Source of the DNA: JAWLBW01 sp041687475
Lineage (GTDB): Bacteria; J088; JAWLBW01
Direction of reading: 5' to 3'
DNA: 7,540 nucleotides
Assembly: GCA_041687475.1 (NCBI GenBank)
Contig: JAWLBW010000230.1
Span: forward strand, 1-7,540
Under the pieces are notes generated by a model. The model did not search any database and was not told the origin of the DNA. It worked only from the letters and a program-made list of their open reading frames with translations. Position numbers and translations under genes: made by a program. The number at the start of each line of letters is the position of its first letter. Positions within the stretch are counted from its first letter, which is position 1. Below are positions 1 through 4,288 of the stretch, in pieces.

Positions 1-58
1 TCGCTTCGTAATGCTCGACTTCGCTCATGCCCGGGTAGAGGTTCTCGTACGTTTTCAT
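1..58 (-). CDS. Partial minus-strand gene, first 19 codons only
   Basis: An ATG on the minus strand at 58-56 opens a frame that runs off the left edge. It reads MKTYENLYPGMSEVEHYEA. I do not recognise it with confidence. The opening MKTYENLYP loosely recalls the N-termini of some stand-alone reverse transcriptases, but the following residues do not clearly continue that pattern and 19 residues cannot decide it. There is no clear Shine-Dalgarno before the ATG, only GGAA about 9 bases upstream. A weak promoter candidate lies upstream at 143-171. The MITE-like palindrome at 181-347 sits just beyond that, so it may bound this gene's control region. The existence of a gene here is inferred from one open frame at the window edge. 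Confidence 0.35.
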   Translation of the reverse strand, partial: MKTYENLYPGMSEVEHYEA

Positions 59-142
59 CGCTGTCGATTCCGCAGTTTCGGGGAAAATATCTCAGGAGTG
101 ACAGTTTACCTGATGACGACTCGGGCGGCGAACTGTATCAAT

Positions 143-171
143 CCTCTATCCTTAATTCCATCATTCGTCAA
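143..171 (-). promoter_or_regulatory. Weak sigma70-like promoter candidate for the left-edge gene
   Basis: On the minus strand TTGACG (171-166) is followed after 17 bases by TAGAGG (148-143). The -35 matches TTGACA at 5 of 6 positions, but the -10 matches TATAAT at only 3 of 6. It points toward the partial gene starting at 58 and would leave a leader of about 80 bases. Tentative. Confidence 0.25.
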
Positions 172-180
172 ATCTTCGAG

Positions 181-347
181 CTAGTGGCCCGTTTGATTAA
201 TTCGCATATATTCGGACATCGATGCATCCCGACTGGCTGCGTTGCTCTTCGTTGCCGATGCTACGGCATCGACTCCTCATCGCGCCTTGCCACTCGGGCG
301 CCTCGATGCCCTCGGTATGCATACGAACTAACCGCACGGGCCACTAG
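181..347. mobile_element. MITE-like 167-bp imperfect palindrome
   Basis: The termini CTAGTGGCCCGT (181-192) and ACGGGCCACTAG (336-347) are exact inverted repeats of 12 bp. The similarity continues inward imperfectly: about two thirds of the next 21 positions match, and CATCGATGC...CCCGA.TGGC on the left pairs with its counterpart on the right. The exact middle is a perfect hairpin, CGATGC-TACG-GCATCG (256-271, centre 263.5; element centre 264). It has no coding capacity. This architecture is that of a non-autonomous miniature inverted-repeat element. The outer CTAG could hold a duplicated TA target, as with IS630-type elements, or be a YTAR-type target, as with IS5-type elements. The parent transposase is not in the window. 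Confidence 0.6.
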
Positions 348-363
348 GAAGAAAGGTTCCGTC

Positions 364-413
364 TCGAGTCGCGTCGCCGAGCAGGGCGAGGCCGACGACG
401 AGAGGCGCACGCG
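364..413. repeat. Dispersed 50-bp repeat, copy 1
   Basis: Positions 364-413 match 6358-6407 at 46 of 50 positions with no gaps; mismatches are at 374, 404, 406 and 412. The core reads CGCCGAGCAGGGCGAGGCCG. This copy lies 16 bp to the right of the MITE-like palindrome; the other lies between uvrB and the DUF2834 gene. Neither copy is in a credible coding frame, so this is an intergenic repeat family of unknown role. Confidence 0.75.
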
Positions 414-783
414 TGTCACCAGCAACGATTCACTGTAAATGACGGTCCGCACATGTAAAATCCAGGCACGATTCGTTTGATCCGGGCTATCGCGCCCATC
501 TCGTTGTCCGTGGCGCTCTGCGCCACCGGCTACTCGATGTGGAAGTACTGGACGTCAGATGTGGCGAATAATCAGATCCATAATCATCTATTTCTTAATC
601 ATGTGATGGGCACGGGTCACGGCCGTGCCGTGCCCCCTACCGGGGCACCCGGTCTCCCTCTCCCCATCGCCCCATCTCGCCATCGCCCCATCGACGTGCA
701 ACCGTTCACCACGTATCCCACCCCCATTGACACCTACCACGCGGTAGATTTATATTGGGGCCACCTGAGAACTGCCGAAGACC
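414..783. other. Gene-free leader before the ferritin-like gene
   Basis: I see no credible gene here. A frame open from a TTG at 477 runs through into the ferritin-like gene in another phase, has no ribosome binding site, and becomes compositionally like an off-frame reading once the real gene begins. The stretch contains TAAAAT (456-461), a possible -10 without a good -35; nested GC-rich hairpins (608-648); and a C-rich tract (650-695) in which CATCGCCCCAT recurs. Its segment 658-678 is an inverted near-copy of 6320-6340. Confidence 0.5.
608..648. other. Overlapping GC-rich hairpins that compete for one strand
   Basis: GGGCACGG (608-615) can pair with CCGTGCCC (628-635), enclosing the perfect palindrome CACGGCCGTG (618-627). 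Alternatively GTGCCCC (630-636) can pair with GGGGCAC (642-648) across a 5-base loop. The two folds share bases 630-635 and so exclude each other. No T tract follows, so neither is a standard terminator. The arrangement lies about 135 bp before the ferritin-like gene. It could be attenuator-like or simply part of a repeat. Confidence 0.4.
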
Positions 784-1773
784 GTGGGGTGGCGCATGCT
801 CTCGACGAACGGAAACACGTTTCCGCCCTATCAATTGATGGAGCGGGACTACCTGGCCCAGGCGCAGGACAAGTATGCCCGCCTCGAGCGCCTGTACCAC
901 AAGAGCCAACAGTTTGCGTGGGACGGTCGCAAGCTTCTCGACGAGGCTTTGCAGAAGCACGGCGGCATTCAGCTTCCCGAAGAAAAACGTCGCGCCATCG
1001 CCCGCCTGTTTTCCATCATTCTCTGGGGCGAACTGGCGGCGTGGACCATTTCAGCCGATATTGCCGAGCGCCTCGAAGATGTCGAGGCCAAGATGGCGGC
1101 GTCGAGCCAGGTGTTCGACGAAGCGCGCCATTTCTACACCATGCGCGACTACCTGGTCGCCCTCGATATCGACATTCCCCCCTTGGACGGTTTTACCCAA
1201 CGAATTCTGACCGACCTGCTCGAAACCGATTCGCTCGTCTACAAACTGCTCGGCATGCAATTGCTGGTCGAGAACGTGGCCGTGAACCTGTTCAAGGCCG
1301 TGGCCCGCAGCGGGGTCGAGCCCGTGCTGTGTGAGCTGATGCCCTACTTCGAACGCGACGAAGCCCGTCACGTGGGGCTCGGCGTCATGTACCTGCCGAC
1401 CCTGTTGCGCGAACTCGACGCCTGGGAAGGACTCAAGCTGCAGGCTTTCCAGCTGAAGGTGAACATCTTCATTCTCTGGGGCTCGGTACGAATTCAGGAC
1501 GACCTGGAGATGCTCGGCATCGACTCGAACGCCTCCTTCCACCTGGGCCTGCAGAAGCAGAACGAAGTGCTGTTTCAGATGGGCCATTTCAAGGAACAGA
1601 TTCCCGGCATCTACAAGGCGCCGTCATGGCTGTATCGGTTCAACCTGAACACCATCGACCTGTTTTTTCCACCGCCGGGCCACCCGACGCCGGCCTGGCA
1701 GAAGCAGAGCCTGCGGGCCGTGAAGCGTGTTGCCCGTGGAGCCGAAGAAGTACTGCTGCGTTTCACTCATTGA
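784..1773 (+). CDS. Ferritin-like (putative diiron) protein
   Basis: This 329-residue protein has the signature of a ferritin-like four-helix bundle with a carboxylate-bridged two-metal site. Candidate ligands, in order, are E83 (WGELAAW), E113 and H116 (DEARH), E163 (LVENVAV), and E193 and H196 (DEARH). The two halves are symmetric: 30 residues separate the single Glu from the ExxH in each. The family includes ribonucleotide reductase R2, oxygenases and ferritins. The substrate here cannot be read from sequence, but an oxidase or oxygenase role is more plausible than iron storage given the length and the extra C-terminal helices (about 205-329). It looks cytosolic, with no signal peptide. 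The start is uncertain: GTG at 784, or ATG at 796 four codons later; an in-frame stop at 766-768 bounds it, and neither start has a strong Shine-Dalgarno. A small membrane protein gene follows after 10 bases and is probably translationally coupled. Confidence 0.8.
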   Translation: MGWRMLSTNGNTFPPYQLMERDYLAQAQDKYARLERLYHKSQQFAWDGRKLLDEALQKHGGIQLPEEKRRAIARLFSIILWGELAAWTISADIAERLEDVEAKMAASSQVFDEARHFYTMRDYLVALDIDIPPLDGFTQRILTDLLETDSLVYKLLGMQLLVENVAVNLFKAVARSGVEPVLCELMPYFERDEARHVGLGVMYLPTLLRELDAWEGLKLQAFQLKVNIFILWGSVRIQDDLEMLGIDSNASFHLGLQKQNEVLFQMGHFKEQIPGIYKAPSWLYRFNLNTIDLFFPPPGHPTPAWQKQSLRAVKRVARGAEEVLLRFTH

Positions 1774-1783
1774 GGAGTCGCCC

Positions 1784-1912
1784 ATGACCTTTGTCGTCGA
1801 AGCCGTCGTAACCGTGACCCTGCTTGCCGTCGGCACAGTTATCGTGATGCTCATGCTGCGCATGCAACGTACGCGCGGCGGCGCCTGGCTCTCGCAGGAA
1901 CCGGCGGCCTGA
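1784..1912 (+). CDS. 42-residue single-pass membrane peptide
   Basis: This small frame encodes 42 residues beginning MTFVVEAVVTVTLLAVGTVI. It has one hydrophobic helix (about residues 5-25) followed by a positive segment (RMQRTR) and a short polar tail, which predicts N-out, C-in insertion in the inner membrane. A strong Shine-Dalgarno, GAGGAG (1772-1777), overlaps the stop codon of the ferritin-like gene and sits 6 bases before the ATG. That is the classic layout of translational coupling and is the main reason to believe the gene. I do not recognise a family. An anchor or modulator for the upstream enzyme is a reasonable inference from position only. Confidence 0.65.
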   Translation: MTFVVEAVVTVTLLAVGTVIVMLMLRMQRTRGGAWLSQEPAA

Positions 1913-2238
1913 GTGCACCCTCGCCCCGGATTCTCGTACCCGGGGGCACGAAACCACGCTTCTTCACGATCACCCGGCGAGCCGGGAAGACCCTCGTCCG
2001 GCATGCCCTCCGATTACACTTCAGACTGCAAGCGAGAGCGACATTCCTGTCATTCCGGGCCGCTTTTTCGGGTCGGCCAAGCAATGACGCGATTGACGCA
2101 AGAGGACACCACACCCAGTAAATTCAAGCACATGCGAGCACCCACACAAACCCTGACAAAGTGGGTTGTAAGGGCACGGCTTTGGATGTAAGATGTGGGC
2201 GGAAAACATGATGTTCACCCGAAACCCAAGGAGGTCCG
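1913..2238. other. Intergenic stretch with hairpins and a promoter
   Basis: No convincing gene is seen. Just after the small membrane gene, CCCCGG (1924-1929) can pair with CCGGGG (1940-1945) without a following T tract. A longer imperfect hairpin spans 2049-2088: GTCATT pairs with AATGAC, and inside it GGCCG (2058-2062) pairs with CGGCC (2074-2078). It begins with CCTGTCATTCCG (2046-2057), the same 12-mer that opens both right-end repeats. The right part holds the promoter of the 63-residue gene. Confidence 0.45.
2166..2194 (+). promoter_or_regulatory. Sigma70-like promoter of the 63-residue gene
   Basis: TTGTAA (2166-2171) and TAAGAT (2189-2194) are separated by exactly 17 bases. Each matches 4 of 6 consensus positions. 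Transcription would begin near 2201, leaving a leader of about 38 bases that contains the perfect Shine-Dalgarno of the next gene. Confidence 0.5.
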
Positions 2239-2430
2239 ATGTCCAAGTTCCGGCTCGATACGATAATGAACCGGTATCCGGAAAACAAAACCTCCCGGCG
2301 GGAAGCCGCGGCCGGATCGATTCCCTTTTCACCGCGGATGCTTGATGAACATATCGAGCGGGATGACTGGGATGTCGGCGACGAGAGCATACACGGCGTG
2401 AGGCGGGCCAACCGCGCGCGCAAGATCTGA
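2239..2430 (+). CDS. 63-residue charged small protein, unknown function
   Basis: The protein starts MSKFRLDTIMNRYPENKTSR and is 63 residues long. It is rich in Arg, Asp and Glu, with no hydrophobic segment and no cysteine, so it is probably soluble. An acidic stretch (DEHIERDDWDVGDE, about residues 36-49) is followed by a basic tail (RRANRARKI). I do not recognise the family. The case for a real gene is strong: an AAGGAGGT Shine-Dalgarno (2228-2235, full match to the 16S tail) just before the ATG, a spaced promoter at 2166-2194, and a clear terminator at 2453-2492. It therefore forms its own transcription unit, convergent with the DUF2231-type gene. The acidic-then-basic layout could suit a nucleic-acid or ribosome-associated protein, but that is a guess. 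Confidence 0.7.
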   Translation: MSKFRLDTIMNRYPENKTSRREAAAGSIPFSPRMLDEHIERDDWDVGDESIHGVRRANRARKI

Positions 2431-2452
2431 GTCCGACATTAACACGACCCAG

Positions 2453-2492
2453 GCGGCTGCCTCCTCACAGGAAACAGCCGCTTTTTCTTTTT
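2453..2492 (+). terminator. Rho-independent terminator after the 63-residue gene
   Basis: GCGGCTG (2453-2459) pairs perfectly with CAGCCGC (2475-2481) around a 15-base loop, and TTTTTCTTTTT follows at once. It lies 22 bases past the stop codon at 2430. The minus-strand reading has no T tract after the stem, so it terminates only plus-strand transcripts. Confidence 0.85.
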
Positions 2493-2535
2493 CGCCCCTC
2501 CACAAGGGAAAGTCGGAGCCTGCCCCCTGTCTGCT

Positions 2536-2991
2536 CTACCCCGCGCCGGGCGGCGAAGACGCACCTTCGGTGAAGGCCGGACTCTCATGCACGATTTGCC
2601 CACCTTCGTAGGCGGCGTACAGTGTTACGCCAAGCGCGCCCAGCGACAGGACGACAAACAGGGCCTTGAAGGCGGTATTCGGCCTGTACAGGGCAAGGGC
2701 GGCACCTAACCCCGCAAGGAGCAACACCACGGTTGCCAGGGTAGCCGCTTCTTCGTGCTCTTCGACAACCTCGTGCGAAGTGCCCGGACGGTCTTCGACC
2801 AGGTCTTCGGCCTGGTTACCGGTAATGAACGCGAGGGGCGCCGTGAGACCGGCAAGCAGAACGGTAACGGCGGCATAGCGCCAGACCCCTTTCCGTCTCA
2901 AAAAAACCGCCACCACCACAGCCACCGCACCGACCATTATAAGAACGATCGGCAGGTGGTTGACGGCGAGATGAATGAGTACCCAGTCCAA
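2536..2991 (-). CDS. DUF2231-type four-helix inner-membrane protein
   Basis: From the TTG at 2991 the product is 151 residues, beginning MDWVLIHLAVNHLPIVL. Four membrane helices are evident, at about 10-32, 38-57, 84-102 and 108-128. The histidine-bearing opening (IHLAVNHLPIVL), the TGNQAED loop with a following HEVVEEHE segment, and the closing GGQIVHE motif match what I know of the DUF2231 family of bacterial membrane proteins of unknown function. Histidines near helix ends (H7, H12, H73, H79, H135) would suit metal or haem contact, but this is unproven. The start is chosen because AGGAG lies 7 bases upstream of the TTG and because the family opens at this point. Longer in-frame openings upstream (GTG at 3012, ATG at 3276) add sequence of no membrane or domain character. 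It is convergent with the 63-residue gene and divergent from the hydrolase gene. Confidence 0.7.
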   Translation of the reverse strand: MDWVLIHLAVNHLPIVLIMVGAVAVVVAVFLRRKGVWRYAAVTVLLAGLTAPLAFITGNQAEDLVEDRPGTSHEVVEEHEEAATLATVVLLLAGLGAALALYRPNTAFKALFVVLSLGALGVTLYAAYEGGQIVHESPAFTEGASSPPGAG

Positions 2992-3179
2992 CTCCCTGCT
3001 CCTCTTCGACACCGCCGGTTCGGAAACTACCGGTGAACGCGTCGAGACCAGCGTGCCCGATTCGACAGTTCGACACCACGGCAACCGCCGTCGCGTCGAG
3101 CAGCCGCCCTCTTTCCCCTTATCGAAGCTGCGCCCGCGCGATGTTCGGATATTTTCGCCCCGGCAAGCGTTCACGGCTG

Positions 3180-3185
3180 TACAAT
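3180..3185 (+). promoter_or_regulatory. -10-like hexamer before the hydrolase gene
   Basis: TACAAT matches TATAAT at 5 of 6 positions and is preceded by TG. No acceptable -35 lies at 16-18 bases upstream, so this is only half a promoter. Transcription from it would leave a leader of about 50 bases that contains a small GGCGC/GCGCC hairpin (3213-3226). Confidence 0.3.
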
Positions 3186-3241
3186 GACATGGTTGTTCTG
3201 AATTCGGAGCCAGGCGCCTAAGCGCCGTACGAGGACCCGCC

Positions 3242-4108
3242 ATGCCCGCTCGCGCCAGAAAATCGATGATCATCAACGAAACACGCCTGCAGGCCGGCGA
3301 TGTGCAGCTTAACGTGGCCCGCGTCGGCAGCGGCGAGCCTATCGTCTTTCTGCACGGTTTTCCCCAGTACTGGTATTGCTGGCGCCACCAGATGGAGTTC
3401 TTCGCGGCCCAAGGTTATCAGGCCATCGCCCCCGACATGCGGGGCTATCATGAATCGGACAAGCCGGCAGGTCTCGAGGCCTATCGGGCCGAACACGTGG
3501 CCGCCGACATCGTCGGTCTGCTCGATACGCTGGGGTTGAAGAAGGTGGCGCTGGTGGGGCATGACTGGGGCGGCATCGTGGCCTACACCGTCGCCGGCCT
3601 GTTTCCCGACCGTATCTCGAAGCTGGCGATTCTCAACGCGCCGCACCCCAACATGATCATGCGAGGCATTTTCGGCAACCCGCTGCAATTGCTGCGCAGC
3701 TGGTACACGATTCTCTTCCAGCTGCCGCTTGTGCCCGAACAGGCCGTGAGACGGCGCGACGTACTGGCGCGTGTCTTCCAGGGCTGGGCCCAACGCCCCG
3801 AGGCCTTCAGCGAGGCCGACGTCGAGCTCTATGCCCGCGCGATGTGCAAGAAAGGAGCCGCGCAAGGCTCCATCAACTACTACCGGGCGGCCCTGCGGCA
3901 CGGCCTGCCCGAGGTGCCGACCATCGAGGCCCCCACCCTGCTTCTCTGGGGCGATCGCGACGCAGCGCTCGGGCCCTCGATGTACCGGGGTATCGGCCGC
4001 CATGTCGCAGACGTGCGCATCGCCCACCTTTCCGAGGCAAGCCACTGGGTGCAGGAAGACGAGCCCGATCGCGTGAACGACGAACTGCTGGCCTTTCTGA
4101 AATCATGA
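3242..4108 (+). CDS. Epoxide-hydrolase-type alpha/beta hydrolase
   Basis: This 288-residue alpha/beta-hydrolase probably opens epoxides to diols (soluble epoxide hydrolase type). The oxyanion motif is HGFP (38-41) followed by QYWYCWR. The nucleophile is D108 in GHDWGG, the probable acid is D240 in WGDRD, and the catalytic base is H268 in SHW. The cap carries Y155 (WYTILFQ) and Y214 (NYYR). These align with the two epoxide-activating tyrosines of mammalian soluble epoxide hydrolase (in YQLYFQ and NWYR). The His-Trp pair expected in the cap of fluoroacetate dehalogenases is absent, so epoxide hydrolase is preferred over dehalogenase. There is no signal peptide, so it is cytosolic. ATG 3242 is supported by GAGG 7 bases upstream; the internal ATG at codon 9 lacks such support. 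It stands alone between a divergent membrane protein gene and uvrB. The physiological substrate is unknown. Confidence 0.85.
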   Translation: MPARARKSMIINETRLQAGDVQLNVARVGSGEPIVFLHGFPQYWYCWRHQMEFFAAQGYQAIAPDMRGYHESDKPAGLEAYRAEHVAADIVGLLDTLGLKKVALVGHDWGGIVAYTVAGLFPDRISKLAILNAPHPNMIMRGIFGNPLQLLRSWYTILFQLPLVPEQAVRRRDVLARVFQGWAQRPEAFSEADVELYARAMCKKGAAQGSINYYRAALRHGLPEVPTIEAPTLLLWGDRDAALGPSMYRGIGRHVADVRIAHLSEASHWVQEDEPDRVNDELLAFLKS

Positions 4109-4129
4109 GCGATTTCCTGCAGCCGGCGC

Positions 4130-4160
4130 ATCATTGCCGTCCCCCCGGCAGGCCGATGAT
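4130..4160 (+). other. Hairpin between the hydrolase gene and uvrB
   Basis: TGCCG (4135-4139) pairs with CGGCA (4146-4150). Flanking ATCAT (4130-4134) can pair with ATGAT (4156-4160) across a 5-base bulge. It begins 21 bases after the hydrolase stop codon. Only TTAT follows rather than a T run, so termination would be inefficient or rho-assisted. Confidence 0.3.
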
Positions 4161-4275
4161 TTATCACATCTGACGAAACAAAGTTCCACATCGATCCCGA
4201 CAGGGCCGCCCCCCGAGTAGCCGACCGCCCGACAGGTAACGGCACCGCTCCCGTTCGCCCCGGGCTGCCGCATGG

Positions 4276-4281
4276 TAAAAT
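4276..4281 (+). promoter_or_regulatory. -10-like hexamer abutting the uvrB start
   Basis: TAAAAT matches TATAAT at 5 of 6 positions. It ends 7 bases before the uvrB ATG at 4289, so a transcript starting at the usual distance would begin at or next to the start codon. The best -35 candidate, TTCGCC (4254-4259, 16-base spacer), is weak. No Shine-Dalgarno precedes the ATG, which fits leaderless expression. Confidence 0.4.
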
Positions 4282-4288
4282 ATCTGTC

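Noticed and set aside
364..413. CRISPR-like repeat
   Set aside because: There are only two copies, 6 kb apart, with no regular spacers and no cas genes.
184..452. Small open frames on both strands through the palindrome and the first 50-bp repeat
   Set aside because: They are made almost wholly of repeat sequence, and similar reading through the second repeat copy gives unrelated starts. No ribosome binding site is present.
477..1334. Plus-strand open frame from a TTG that overlaps the ferritin-like gene in another phase
   Set aside because: It has no ribosome binding site, and most of its length is an off-frame reading of a well-supported gene. Its first 45 codons are not recognisable.
1051..1587. 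Minus-strand open frame of 178 codons within the ferritin-like gene
   Set aside because: It is the antisense shadow of a gene with clear metal-ligand motifs.
2021..2423. Minus-strand open frames across the promoter and the 63-residue gene
   Set aside because: They would overlap a promoter, a perfect Shine-Dalgarno and a terminator that all point the other way.
3218..4045. Minus-strand open frame of 275 codons antisense to the hydrolase gene
   Set aside because: The plus strand encodes a complete catalytic set with a good ribosome binding site, and the antisense frame shows no domain.
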